The notes: a model not told the origin generated them from the sequence alone. Shown: positions 10,836 through 21,971, counted from the first letter of the stretch. The stretch: DNA of 64,000 nt from Hypericum androsaemum (GCA_963995505.1 OZ023186.1:12717570-12781569), one strand, 5' to 3'. Numbers and translations are program-made.

Positions 10836-11103
10836 TGCGCATGCATCTAGAAGCTTACGTGCATGTCAAGCTTCCAAAATAGCCTCTATCACGTGCATGG
10901 TTTTTGCATGGGCCTCATGCACGTCCTTGCACTTGTACGCACCATCTTGAGCCCAGACTTCTTGCATTAATCCATTAAATTCAGCCTGAAACTTTTTGGC
11001 TCTTGCTCGTGTCACCGGTCCAATTGGTACGTGCACTTGCCGTGAGTCTTGTGGCTTGAATGTAGGTGTGCTCGTAGGTGTGTTCGTAGGTGTGCTCACA
11101 TCA
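10836..11103 (-). repeat. Truncated 5' LTR of element 1
   Basis: Only the first 268 bp of the LTR remains (minus strand, from 11103 down to 10836). Similarity to the 3' LTR stops at the GCATGCGCA run, after which leader sequence begins. The lost part (about 535 bp) held the TATA box, poly(A) signal, the LTR end and the primer-binding site. Because both LTRs are identical at insertion, the deletion came after integration. Confidence 0.9.
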
Positions 11104-11108
11104 AAGAT
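11104..11108. repeat. Target-site duplication of element 1
   Basis: AAGAT, matching 5142-5146 and abutting the TGATGTGAGC start (minus strand) of the 5' LTR. Confidence 0.85.
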
Positions 11109-11417
11109 AAGAAAAGAAAAGACAAGAGATGGCAAGAAAAGACAAGATAAGGCAAGAGAAGGCAAGGAAAGGCAAGATAAGGCAAGAAAAGGAAAGAAAA
11201 TGCAAGGAAAAGGCAAGGAAAAGGCAAGATAAGGCAAGATACGGCAAGAAAAGGCAAGATAAGGCAAGAAAAGGAAAGAAAAGGCAAGGAAAAGGCAAAA
11301 AAAGTCAACAAATGGTAAGAAATGGCAAGAAAAGTCAACAAATGGTAAGAAATGGCAAGAAAAGGAAAGATAAATCAAGAAAAGGCAAGGAATGACAAGA
11401 AAAGGAAAGAAAAGGCA
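11109..11417 (+). repeat. AAAAGGCAAG satellite, block C
   Basis: A short 309-bp stretch of the decamer satellite between elements 1 and 2, in the same orientation as the others. It contains a direct repeat of about 36 bp around GTCAACAAATGGTAAGAAATGG (about 11304-11361). Nothing else is seen in it. Confidence 0.95.
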
Positions 11418-11422
11418 AGTAG
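11418..11422. repeat. Target-site duplication of element 2
   Basis: AGTAG, repeated at 16184-16188. It is unlike the usual satellite unit, which makes a chance match less likely. Confidence 0.92.
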
Positions 11423-11497
11423 TGCCGTAGGAGGAATCACTATAAGCAAGAACTCCCTCGGCCAGCCTGTTTGTGCATTGGACATTGTGCTACATCA
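11423..11497 (+). repeat. 5' LTR of element 2 (75 bp)
   Basis: Begins TGCCGTAGGA and ends GTGCTACATCA. A TATA-like CTATAAG lies at 11440-11446, only 18 bases in; if used, transcription would start around 11470, leaving U3, R and U5 all within 75 bp. The 3' copy has CAATAAG at the same place, so the TATA-like sequence differs between the two LTRs. Confidence 0.93.
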
Positions 11498-11499
11498 AG

Positions 11500-11511
11500 T
11501 GGTATCAGAGC
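11500..11511 (+). other. Primer-binding site of element 2 (initiator tRNA-Met)
   Basis: TGGTATCAGAGC, two bases after the 5' LTR. It is complementary to the 3' end of plant initiator methionine tRNA and identical to the site in element 3. Confidence 0.92.
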
Positions 11512-11673
11512 TGTTGAGTGAGATCCATCTCAGCTTCTACGTTGAGATTGAGTGCATGTTATCACCCGGTGAGTTGCGAGAGACCCCATCTACGAGCCGA
11601 TCCACAAGACTTCGTGATCTCCTGATCTAAGTCTCATTTTTAACCACCTAGCACCACCAAAAGCCGATGCACT
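11512..11673 (+). other. 5' leader of element 2
   Basis: A 162-bp untranslated leader between the primer-binding site and the gag ATG. It has no obvious splice acceptor and no ORF of note, and is much shorter than the 491-bp leader of element 3. Confidence 0.7.
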
Positions 11674-13836
11674 ATGGCCGACCCTGATGACATCCCAAGA
11701 CCCGACATGAATCAGAGATTCACTCAAATGGAGGCGGCAATTCAGGCAATCCTTACACGCCTGGACAACCTTGCGGTGCAACCACCCGTAGGGCAACCCC
11801 CTCCAGCTGAGGTACGTAATGATCAAAGAGAGGAAGAGGAGGATGTAGATTCTGATGCTACACTTAATGTAAAAAGGGGAGGGAGAGGGTTGAGGGGACA
11901 AGGTAGAGGAGGTGGTAGACATGGTGATCTAGGACGTGCTTCTAGAAGAGAAGCCTATAGGGAGGATTATGAGCGTGGAGAAGCGTATCGAAGGGTGGAT
12001 CACCCTTTTAAGATGAACATCGAGAAGTTCTTTGGTGATGTTGATGTTGAGGGGTTCCTGAATTGGCTAGACTCCGTTGAGAAGTATTTCGATTGTATGG
12101 ACCTTACGGAGCAGCAGAAGGTCAGTTATGTAGCCTTCAAACTTGAGTCTGGAGCCGCTGTTTGGTGGAGAAAGGAGCAAGAGATGAGGAGGAGAAGAGG
12201 AGATCGACCAATCAGAGACTGGCCTACAATGGAGCAGGCACTTCGTGAAAGGTTTCTCCCTGTTGATTATCACCAAACCTTGTACACACAGTTCCTGACT
12301 TGCACTCAAGGGACTAGAACTGTGGAAGAATATGTCTCTGAGTTTATGAGGTTGGCATCTCATAATGACATAGAAGAGAACGAGGATCAGATGATAGCAC
12401 ATTTTGTTAAAGGTCTGAGTTACGAGATCAAAGGTAGGATGGAGTTTGACACCTTCCTGTTCTTCATAGATGCTTGTGCGAAGGCAAGAAAAATAGGTGG
12501 TGCCTTGAAGAAAAAGAAAGCAACATCTTCTCGTTTTTCAGGACCTGGCCAGACATCCACCTATGCAAGAGGAGGTACGGCGAAGAATGCACCCCAATCA
12601 TCCGAGTCCAGACCCCCTCCAAGCAAGCCTGCCCCCGTGGTGGAACAAAGAAAGGGAAAGGAGGTAGCCACAACCTCATCAATCCGATGTTTCAAATGCA
12701 ATGAAATGGGCCACAAGTCTAGTGATTGCCCTAAACGCAAGTTTACACAACTTTGCGAGAAGGAAGATTCGGATGAGGAGAAGGAAGGGACGTACTTGTG
12801 TGCACCCGTGGACGAGGATGACGAAGAGGAGGAAATCTCTGAAAGAGAAGAGTATTGCAGGGTCATACAGAAGGTGGCATTGACCGCAACCAAGAGAGAT
12901 GACTCCCAACGTAATAACTTATTTCGCACGAGTTGGCATGTTGGGAAAGTTGTGTGTGAAGTGATAATAAATGGAGGCAGCCAGGAGAACTTTGTGAGTA
13001 GCAAGACAGTGGAGAAGCTTGGCTTGAAGACCTCGCCACACCCCACTCCATATTCCATTGGATGGGTCAGATCCGGAGGTGGAATCAAGGTCAACTCGAG
13101 GTGCACTGTCCCGATCACAATTGGGAAGTATTCTGACCAAGTTGTATATGATGTCCTTGAGATGGATGCGTGCAACATCCTATTAGGCAGACCTTGGGAG
13201 TTTGATAATAAGGTCGTGCATCGAGGCGAAGAAAACACGTACGAGGTCAGAAAAGGAGGAGAGAAGTTTACCTTGTTGCCAAAGAAGCCTAAGCACGTGA
13301 AGGGGCAAATAAACAGTGCCATGCAGCTCGTATCTATGGTGACCTCTTTGCACGAGATGGTGAACTACACGCGAGAAGTAGGCTGTTTTCATGTGCTTAT
13401 TATGACAAATCCTCCAGCAAAGGATGATGGAGGCTTGGAGTCTCTCCCTGAAGTGGTGCTGGAGTTATTTGAGCTCTTTCCAGAGCTCGTGGATGAAAGC
13501 TTCCAAAAGGGGCTACCACCCTTGCGTGACATCCAGCACCAAATTGACCTTATACCTGGCACAACCCTTCCAAACTTGCCACACTATCGGATGAGTCCTA
13601 AGGAGAACCAAATTCTCCAAGAGCAAGTGCAACAGTTACTGGACAAGGGCTATGTGCAAAAAAGCCTAAGCCCGTGTGGTGTGCCAGCCTTGCTCGTACC
13701 AAAGAAGGACGGCACTTGGAGGATGTGCATCGACAGCAGGGTGATCAACAAGATTACCATTGGGTACAGATTTCCCATCCCTCGCCTCGATGACATGATG
13801 GATAATTTAAGTGGTGCAACCATATTCTCCAAAGAT
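11674..13836 (+). pseudogene. Element 2 gag, protease and start of RT
   Basis: Open frame of 721 codons from ATG 11674 (MADPDDIPRP...). It has a coiled N terminus, a glycine/arginine-rich patch (GGRGLRGQGRGGGRHG), a Gag domain (FFGDVDVEGFLNWLDSVEKYF to AHFVKGLS), a CCHC knuckle CFKCNEMGHKSSDC (residues 339-352), and an acidic stretch (DEDDEEEEISE). In the protease the active-site aspartate is replaced by asparagine (INGGS, codon AAT at 12970-12972). The RT finger region VPKKDGTWRMC follows. The frame then ends at TGA 13837-13839, because one extra base in the A run near 13829-13831 shifts it. Gag itself is complete, so a Gag protein could in principle still be made. Confidence 0.92.
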
Positions 13837-14899
13837 TGACCTACAGAGTGGATATCACCAAATCCGCATCCGGCCAGGTGATGAATGGAAGACCACTTTC
13901 AAAACACGGGACGGGTTGTACGAATGGCTTGTGATGCCCTTCGGTTTGACCAATGCCCCGAGCACCTTCATGAGGCTGATGCACCAAGTCCTAAAGCCTT
14001 TCCTGGACAAGTACGTGGTGGTTTCTTTTTATGACATCTTGGTGTATAGCAAGACCAAAGATGATCACGTGGTGCATTTGAAGGAAGTGTTCTCAACCTT
14101 GCGAGCAAATTAATTGTACGTGAACCTGAAGAAGTGTAGTTTTTGGAAGAGCCAACTTCTGTTTTTGGGGTTCCTGGTTGGAAAGGAAGGAGTCCATGTT
14201 GATCAGGCCAAGATAGAAGCAATACGCTCCTGGCCAGCTCCTTTGAATATGAACCAGACCCGTAGCTTTCTTGGCTTGGCATCCTTCTACTGCCGGTTCA
14301 TTCGGGACTTCAGTTTGATTGCTGCCCCCCTCACGGCCTTACTGAAGAAGCAGACCTTATTTGTGTGGGGAGAAGAAGCTGAGCGTGCCTTCCAGACACT
14401 AAAGGAGAAGTTAAGCTCCGCACCCGTGCTTGCACTCCCTAACTTTGCCAAGCTTTTTGAAGTTGAAGTGGATGCATCCGGGCTTGGCATTGGGGCTGTG
14501 CTCTCACAAGAGAAGAAACCCGTGGCCTTCTTTAGTGAGAAGCTCAGTGAAGCAAGACTGAAATGGACAACGTATGAGAAAGAATTCTACGCTGTCTTCC
14601 GAGCTATCAAGACTTGGGAGCACTACCTTGTTGGTAAGGAGTTCATCCTCTACTCAGACCACAAGGCTTTGAAATTCTTGCATGATCAATCTAGGCTTAG
14701 CAATCCAATGCATGCTCGTTGGTGCACCTACTTACAGAAATTCCCTTTTAAGATCTCTCATAAAAGTGGAACTCAGAATATAGTTGCTGATGCCTTGAGT
14801 AGGAGACTTGCATTGCTTACTGAGTTGCGAGGTGTGATTACTGCCTTTGATTGTGTCCGAGATATGTATGAGGAGGATGGAGACTTTGGTGATATTTAG
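13837..14899 (+). pseudogene. Element 2 RT palm and RNase H
   Basis: Continues in the +1 frame. The RT palm has [11 protein letters not shown] and [11 protein letters not shown], but the catalytic box reads SFYDI (14024-14038) in place of the usual YFDD-I, so the first of the paired aspartates is tyrosine (TAT at 14030-14032). A TAA at 14111-14113 follows the thumb start. RNase H has [18 protein letters not shown] and SDHKALK. It closes with TAG at 14897-14899, probably from a tryptophan codon. The enzyme would be inactive even if read through. Confidence 0.9.
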
Positions 14900-16080
14900 A
14901 TGAAGTGCAAGGAAGGAAAGGGTGTAGGAGATTATTTCTTGCAGGATGGGTTCCTAATGAAAGGGAATCAGTTGTGTGTACCAAAGTCATCCCTACGTGA
15001 TCATTTGATGCACGAGATGCACGCGGGAGGCTTGGCAGCTCATTTGGGACGTGATAAGACTCTGTCCTCTTTGCAAGAGCATTTCCATTGGCCAAAGATG
15101 TATAAGGATGTTGCTAAGTTTGTGCAACACTGCCGCGTATGCCAAGAAACAAAAGGTGGCATCAACAATACCGGTCTTTACACTCCTTTGCCAATTCCCA
15201 ATGGCATATGGGAAGACCTTAGCATGGATTTTATTCTTGGCTTACCTCGCACACCAAGAGGGGCGGATTCTATTTTTGTCATTGTTGACAGGTTGTCAAA
15301 GATGGCGCATTTTGTGCCATGCAAGAAGACAAATGATGCATCCGCGGTGGCAAGGCATTTCTTCAGAGAGGTGGTGCGTTTGCATGGAGTGCCTAAGACG
15401 ATTGTTTCTGACCGAGACACCAAGTTACTTGCCAGCTTTTGGAAGACACTTTGGAGGATGTTCGATGCCACGCTCCAATTCAGCAACACCGCGCACCCTC
15501 AGACAGATGGCCAAACTAAAGCAACCAACCGCACCCTTGGTAACCTTCTCCGCAGCTTGTGTCATGAGAGACTAAGGCAGTGGGATCTTGCTTTGCCAAT
15601 TGTGGAGTTCGCGTATAATGGAGCTGTTCACAGGTCCACGGGGAAGTCTCCCTTTTCTTTGGTATATACAAAGCCTCCTAACCATTTTGTTGATGTCTCC
15701 TGTGTGCCACGCCCTGTTCGAGCTAACACAAGTGCACTCTCCTATACTGAAGACGTACAAGCCATCCTAGAAGCTGTGAAGAAGAGACTTAGCACACTGT
15801 ATGCTAAGGAGAAAGAGCAAGTGGATGCAAAGTGAAAGGTGCAAATATTTCAACCCGGAGAACAGGTTATGGTGCACTTTCGCAAAGAGCGATGCCCACA
15901 GGCTGGGGAGGCAAGCTTCAGGCAAGAAGGTTTGGCCCATACAAGGTGCTAAGGCGTGTCAACGACAATGCATATGTGATTGACCTACCGGAAGATCTAG
16001 GCGTATCAAGGACATTCAACGTAGCTGATCTCTCGCCATATTTCAACCCCCTTCCGTTACCAAGCCATTTAGCTGCTTGA
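14900..16080 (+). pseudogene. Element 2 integrase
   Basis: Has the HHCC finger (HAGGLAAHLG to CRVCQ, about 15020-15145) and the core with MDFILGLP and SDRDTKL. The third catalytic acid is lysine (TDGQTKATNR, codon AAA at 15518-15520), which should abolish strand transfer. TGA at 15833-15835 and a one-base deletion near 15895 then break the frame. The C-terminal GPY/F region (FGPYKVLRRVNDNAYVIDLP) and ADLSPYF are readable to the natural TGA at 16078-16080. That stop is 28 bp before the 3' LTR, so unlike elements 1 and 3 the frame does not enter the LTR. No chromodomain is present. Confidence 0.9.
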
Positions 16081-16095
16081 GACTAGCATGCTCTT

Positions 16096-16108
16096 AAGGA
16101 GGGAAGGA
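16096..16108 (+). other. Polypurine tract of element 2
   Basis: AAGGAGGGAAGGA directly before the 3' LTR start at 16109. Confidence 0.88.
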
Positions 16109-16183
16109 TGCCGTAGGACGAATCACAATAAGCAAGAACTCCCTCGGCCAGCCTGTTTGTGCATTGGACATTGTGCTACATCA
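16109..16183 (+). repeat. 3' LTR of element 2 (75 bp)
   Basis: Same 75-bp sequence as 11423-11497 apart from two substitutions (GGAGGAATC/GGACGAATC and ACTATAAG/ACAATAAG). It is bounded by the polypurine tract on the left and the AGTAG duplication on the right, which rules out a longer LTR. Confidence 0.93.
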
Positions 16184-16188
16184 AGTAG
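16184..16188. repeat. Target-site duplication of element 2
   Basis: AGTAG, matching 11418-11422 and abutting the terminal CA of the 3' LTR. Confidence 0.92.
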
Positions 16189-19100
16189 AGGCATGGAAAG
16201 GCAAGAAAAGGTAAGAAAAGGCAAGATATGGCAAGAAAATGCAAGAAAAGGTAAGATAAGGCAAGAAAAGGAAAGAAAAAGAAAGGAAAAGGCAAGAAAA
16301 GGCATGGAAAATGCATGAAAAGGCAAGAAAAGGAAAGATAAGGCTAGAAAAGACATGAAAAGGCAAGAAAATGAAAGAAACAAAAAGAAAAGGCAAGATA
16401 AGGCAAGAAAATGCAAGAAAAGGAAAGAAAAGGCATGGAAAATGCAAGATAAGGCAAGAAAAGGAAAGAAAAGGCAAGATAAGGCAAGAAAATGGAAGGA
16501 AAGGAAAGAAAAGGAAAGATGAGGCAAGAAAAGACCATATAAGACAAGAAAAAGAAAAGAAAAGGCAACGACAAGGCTAGAAAAGGCAAGATAAGGAAAG
16601 AAAAGGCAAGGAAAAGGCATAAAAAGGCAGGAAGTGGAAAGAAAAGGCTTGAAAAGGCCAAAAAAGGCTTGAGAAGGCAAGATGAGTAATGAAAAGGCAA
16701 GAAAAGGCATGATAAGGCAAGAAAATGCGAGATAAGGTAGGAAAAGGGAAGAAAAGGAAAAAATGTAAGATAAGGCAAGGAAAGGCCAGAAAAGGAAAAA
16801 AAGGAAACATAAGGCAAGATAAGGCAAGAAAAGGAAGGAAAAGGCAAGAATTGACAAGGAAAAGGCAAGGAAAGATAAGAAAAGGTAAGAAAAGGCAAGG
16901 AAAAGGCCAGAAAATGCAAGGAAAAGGCAAGAAAAGGCTAGGAAAGTCATGAAAAGGAAAGAAAAAGCAAGAAAAGGCAAGGAAAATGCAAGAAAAGGAA
17001 AGATAAAGCAAGAAAAGGCAAGGAAAAGGAATGAAAATGTGAGAAAAGGAAACATAAGTCAAGAAAAGGCATGAAAAGGCAAAGAAAAGGCATGGAAAAG
17101 GCAAGATAAGGCAAGAAAAGGCAAGATAAGGCAAGAAATGGGAAGGAAAGACAAGAAAAGGAATGATGAGGCAAGAAAAGGAAAGAAAAGGAAGGAAAAT
17201 GCAAGGAAAAGGCAAGATAAGGCAAGATAAGGAAAGAAACTGAAAGAAAAAGCCAAGATAAGGCAAGGAAAAGGCATGAAAAGGCAATAAAAGTAAAGAA
17301 AATGCAAGAAAAGATAAGAAAAGGCAAGATAAGGCAAGATAAGATGAGAAAAGGGAAAAGAAGGGAAGAAAAGGAAAGATGAGGCAAAATAAGGTAAGAA
17401 AATGAAGGAAAAGGCAAGATACGAAAAGAAAAGGCAAGGAAAAGGAATGAAAAGGCAAGAAAAGGCATGAAAAGGCTAAAAAAGATAAGATAAGGTAAGA
17501 AATGATAAGAAAAGGCAAGACAAGGCAAGAGAAGGCAAGGAAAGGCAAGAAAAGGAAAGAAAAGGAAAGATAAGGCAAAAAAAGGCAAGGAAAAGGCAAG
17601 GAAAGGCAAGAAAAGGAAACAAAAGGAATGATAAGGCAAGAAAAGGCCCGGAAAAGGAATGAAAAGGCAAGAAAAATAAAGATAAGTCAAGAAAAGGCAT
17701 GAAAAGGAAAGAAAAAGAAAGAAAAGCCAAGATTAGGCAAGGAAGGCAAGATTAGGAAAGAAAAGGAAAGAAAAGGCAAGGGAATGGCAAGAAAAGGCAA
17801 GATAAGGCAAGAAAAGGGAAGGAAATGCAAGAAAAGGAAAGAAAAGGAAGGATGAGGCAAGAAAAGACATGGTAAGGCAAGAAACGGAAGAAAAAGGAAA
17901 GGAAAAGGCAAGTAAAAGCAAGATAAGGCAACATATTGAAACAAAAGACAAGAAAATAGCAAGATAAGTCAAGAAAAGGCAAGGAAAAGACATGAAAAGG
18001 CAAGAAAAGTAAAAAAAATGGAAGAAAATGAAAGAAAAGGCAAGATAAGGATAGAAAAGGCAAGAAAAGGAAAGAATGGAAAGAAAAGGAAAGATATGGC
18101 TAGAAAAGGCAAGAAAAGGAAAGGAAAAGGCAAGGAAAGGCAAGAAAAGGAAAGATAAGGCAAAAAAGGGAAACATAAGGCAAGAAAAGGCAAGGATAAG
18201 GCATGAAACGGAAAGAAAAGGCAAGATAAGGCAAGAAAAGGCAAGGAAAAGGCATGAAAAACCAATAAAAGGAAAGAAAAGGCAGGAATAGTCAAGAAAA
18301 GTCAAGGAAAAGGCAAGAAAAGACAAAAAAAAGGAAAGAAAAGGCAAGAAAATGTGAGGAAAAGGAATGAAAAGGAAAGAAAAGGAAAGAAAAGAAAAGA
18401 AAAGTCAAGATTAGGATAGAAAGGGTAAGAAAAGGAAAGAAATGGAAAGAAAAGGAAAGATTTGGCGAGAAAAGGCAAGAAAAGGCAAGAAAAGGAAAGG
18501 AAAAGGCAAGAAAAAGATAAGAAAGAGCATGAAAAGGTAAGAAAAGGAAAGATAGGGCAAGAAAAGGCATGAAAAGGTAAGAAAAGGAAAGATATGGCGA
18601 GAAAAGTCAAGATAAGGCAAGAAAAGGAGAAATAAGGCAAGAAATGGAAAGAAAAGGCAAGGAAAAGGCAAGATAAGGTAAGGACAAGGCAAGAAAAGGC
18701 AACATAAGGAAAGAAAAGGCAAGAAATGGAAAGAAAATGAAATAAAAGGAAAGAAGAGGCAAGGAAAAAGGAATAAAAGGCAAGAAAAGGGAAGGAAAGG
18801 AAAGGAAAAGGCAAGACAAGGCAAGATAAGGCAAGAAAAGGGAAGAAAGGCAAGAAAAGGAATGATGAGGCTCGAAAAGGCAAGATAAGGCAATAAAAGG
18901 AAAGAAAAGGCAAGATAAGGCAAGGCAAAGGCATGAAAATGCAATAAAAGTAAAGGAAGGGCAAGAAAAGGAAAGAAAAGGCAATACAAGGCAAGAAAAG
19001 GCAAGAAAAGGTAATAAAAGGCAAGATAAGGATAGAAAAGTCGAGAAAAGGAAAGAAATAGAAAGAAAAGGAAAGATATGGCAAGAAAAGGCAAGAATAG

Positions 19101-21971
19101 GAAAGGAAAAAGGAAGAAAAGGTAAAAAAAGGAAAGATAAGGCAAGAAAAGGTAAGGAAAAGGCAAGAAAAGGCATGAAAAGGCAAGATAAGACAATAAA
19201 AGGTAAGGAAAAGGCAGGAAAAGGAAAGATAAGGCCAAAAAAGGTAAGACAAGGCAAGAAAAGGCAAGGAAAAGGCAAGATAAGGAAAGATAATGCAAGG
19301 AAAAGGATAGAAAAGAAAGGATAATTCAACAAAAAGGCAAGAAAAGGAAAGAAAAGGCAAGAAAAGGAAAGAAAATGTAAGAAAAGGCAAGATAAGGTAA
19401 GAAAAGGCAAGATAAGGTAAGAAAAGGCAAGGAAAAGGCAAGAAAAGGCATGAAAAAGGGATGAAAAGGCAAAAAATCAAAGATAAGACAAGAAAAGGCA
19501 TGAAAAGGCAAGAAAAGACAAGATAATGCAAGAAAAGGAAGGAAAAGGCAAGATAAGGAAAGATGAAGCAAGAAAAGGGAAGGAAATGGAAGAAAAGGAA
19601 AGATGAGGCAAGAAAAGGCAAGATAATGCAAGAAAAGGAAAGAAAAGGCAAGGAAAAGGCAAGATAAGGAAACAAAAGGTAAGGAAAAGACATGAAAAGG
19701 CCTGAAAAGGAAAGAAAAGGCAAGAAAAGGCAAAAAAAAGGCAAGAAAAAGCATGAAAAGGCAAGAAATGGAAAGATAAGGCAAGAAAAAGCAAGATAAG
19801 GTAAGAAAAGACAATAAAAGGCAAGAAAAGTAAAAGGAAAGAAAATGTAAGATAAGGCAAAAAAGGCAAGATTAGGTAAGAAAAGGCAAGAGAAGGAAAG
19901 ATAAGGCAAGATAAGGCAAGAAAATGTGAAGAAAAGGAAAGCTAAGGAAAGATAAGGCAAGATAAGGATAGAAAAGGAAAGAAAAGGCATGGAAAAGGCA
20001 AGAAAAGGCAAGGAAAAGGCATGAAAAGGCAAGAAAAGGAAAGAAAAAATAAGAAAAGTCTAGAAAAGGTAAGAAAAGGCAAGAAAAAGAAAGAAAAGGC
20101 AAGGAAAAGGCAAGATAAGGGAAGGATAGGGCCAAAAAAGGCAAGATAAGGAAAGAAAAGGCAAGAAAAGGAAAGAAAATGCAAGATAAGGTCAGAAAAG
20201 ACAAGAAAAGATATGAAAAGGCAAGATAAGGCAAGAGAAGGTAAGTAAAGGCAAGAAAAGGAAAGAAAAGGAAAGATAAGGCAAGATAAGGTAAGCAAAG
20301 TCAAGATAAGGCAAGAAAAGGAAAGGAAAAGGCAAGATAAGGTAAGATAAGGTAAGATAAGGTAAGGTAAGGGAAGGAAAGGACAAGAAAAGGCAAGATA
20401 AGGAAAGAAAAGGCAAGAAAAGGAAAGAAAAGGCAAGGAAAGCCAAGGAAATGGCAATAAAAGGAAAGAAAAGGCAAGGAAAGCCAATGAAATGACAAGA
20501 TAAGGCAAGAAATGGAAAGAAAAGGTAAGGAAAAGGCAAGAAAATGCAATGTAAGGCAAGAAAATGCAAGAAAATGAAAGAAATGGAAAGAAAAGGAAAA
20601 ATAAGGCAAGAAAAGGAAAGATAAGGCAAGAAAGCGCTAGGAAAAGGAAAGATAAGGTAAGATAAGGCACGAAAAGGCAAGGAAAAGGCAAAAAAATGAA
20701 AGAAAAGGCAAGAAAAGTCAAGGAAAGGGCAAAAAAAGGAAAGAAAAGGTAAGAAAAGGTAAGGAAAATGCTTGAAAAGGCAAGAAAAGGTAAGAAAAGG
20801 CAAGAAAAGAAAAGAAAAGGAAAGAAAAGAGAAGATAAGGAAAGATAAGTCAAGATAATACAAGATAAGGGAAGGACAGGGCAAGACAAGGCAAGGAATG
20901 GAAAGAAAAGGCAAGAAAAGGCATGGAAAAGGTATGAAAAGGAAAAAAAAGGCAAGAAAAGGAAAGAAAGGCAAGGAAAATGAAAGATAAGGCAAGATAA
21001 GGGTTGGACAGGGCAAGATATGGAAAGAAAAGGCAAGAAAAGGCAAGATAAGGCAAGAAAAGGAAAAAAATACAAAATAAGGTCAGAAAAGATAAGAAAA
21101 GGCAAGAAAAGGAAACATAAGGCAAGGAAAGGCAAGAAAAGGAAAGATAAGGAAGGAAAATGCAGGAAAAGGTAAGAAAAGGCAAGAAAATGGAAGAAAT
21201 GGAAAGATAAGGCAAGAAAAAGCAAGATAAGGCAAGAAAAATGCAAGAAAAGGCAAGAAAATCAAAGAAATGGAAAGAAAAGGCAAGATAAGGCAAGATA
21301 AGGCAAGAAAAGGCAAGGAAAAGGCAAAAAAAGAAAAGATAAGGCAAGAAAAGGCAAGGAAATGGCTTGAATAGGCAAGAAAAGGCAAGAAAAACTAAGA
21401 AAAGGCAAGAAAATGCAAGATAAAGCAAGATAAGTCAAGATAAGGCAAGATAAGTCAAGATAAGGAAAGATAAGGGAAGAACAGGGCAAGAAAAGGCAAG
21501 GAAAGGAAAGAAAAGGCAACAAAGGCATGGAAGAGGCATGAAAAGGCTAGAAAAGGAAAGATAAGGCAAGAGAAGGCAAGAAAAGGTAAGAAAAGGCATG
21601 GAAAAGGAAAGAAAAGGAAAGGTAAGGCAAGAAAAGGCATGAAAAGGCAAGAAAAGGAAAGAAAAGAAAAGGCAAGATAAGGTAAGGAAAGGCATGGAAA
21701 AGGCATGAAAAGACAAGAAAAGGAAAGAAAATGAAAGAAAACTCAAGAAAAGGAAAGATAAGGCAAGAAAAGGAAAGAAATGGAAAGAAAAGGTATGGAA
21801 AATGCAAGATAAGGCAAGATAAGGGTAGGACAGGGCAAGAAAAGGCAAGATAAGGAAAAGAAAAGGCAAGAAAAGGAAAGAAAAGGTAAGAAAAGGAAAG
21901 AAAAGGCATGAAAAGAAAAGAAAATGAAAGATAAGGCAAGATAAGGTCAGAAAATATAAGAAAAGCCAAGA
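16189..21971 (+). repeat. AAAAGGCAAG satellite, block D
   Basis: Uninterrupted decamer/undecamer satellite, same orientation. Around 19.7-22.0 kb the variant order matches 0.1-3.1 kb. Position 20371-20400 looks like the uninserted counterpart of the solo-LTR site (AAGAA at 20385-20389). No gene is seen; the long minus-strand open frames are a by-product of the repeat. Confidence 0.96.

Larger units (their letters stand above)
5147..11103 (-). mobile_element. CRM-like Ty3/gypsy retrotransposon, element 1 (minus strand, decayed)
   Basis: A 5957-bp insertion bounded by the perfect duplication AAGAT (5142-5146 and 11104-11108). Order on the minus strand: truncated 5' LTR (268 bp), shortened leader, gag, protease, RT, RNase H, integrase, polypurine tract, 3' LTR (803 bp). 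The polyprotein frame enters the 3' LTR and ends there, as in CRM elements. No chromodomain is visible. Four stop codons and one frameshift break the frame, and the promoter part of the 5' LTR and the primer-binding site are gone, so it cannot be autonomous. The retained 268 bp of the 5' LTR differs from the 3' LTR at about 7 positions by eye. CRM assignment rests on RT and integrase sequence style and the LTR overlap, not on a tree. Confidence 0.92.
11423..16183 (+). mobile_element. Ty3/gypsy retrotransposon with 75-bp LTRs, element 2
   Basis: A 4761-bp element with every structural landmark: perfect duplication AGTAG (11418-11422, 16184-16188), 75-bp LTRs with TG...CA ends (11423-11497, 16109-16183), primer-binding site TGGTATCAGAGC (11500-11511), gag-pol, and a polypurine tract abutting the 3' LTR. 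The LTRs differ at 2 of 75 positions. The domain order protease-RT-RNase H-integrase places it in Ty3/gypsy. RT and integrase are chromovirus-like, but no chromodomain follows integrase. The frame is broken by two frameshifts and three stop codons, and catalytic acids of protease, RT and integrase are replaced. LTRs this short on an element with full coding capacity are exceptional. Confidence 0.93.

Noticed and set aside
15896..16108. Chromodomain at the end of element 2
   Set aside because: After the GPY/F region only about 20 residues remain before the stop, with no chromodomain aromatic residues visible.
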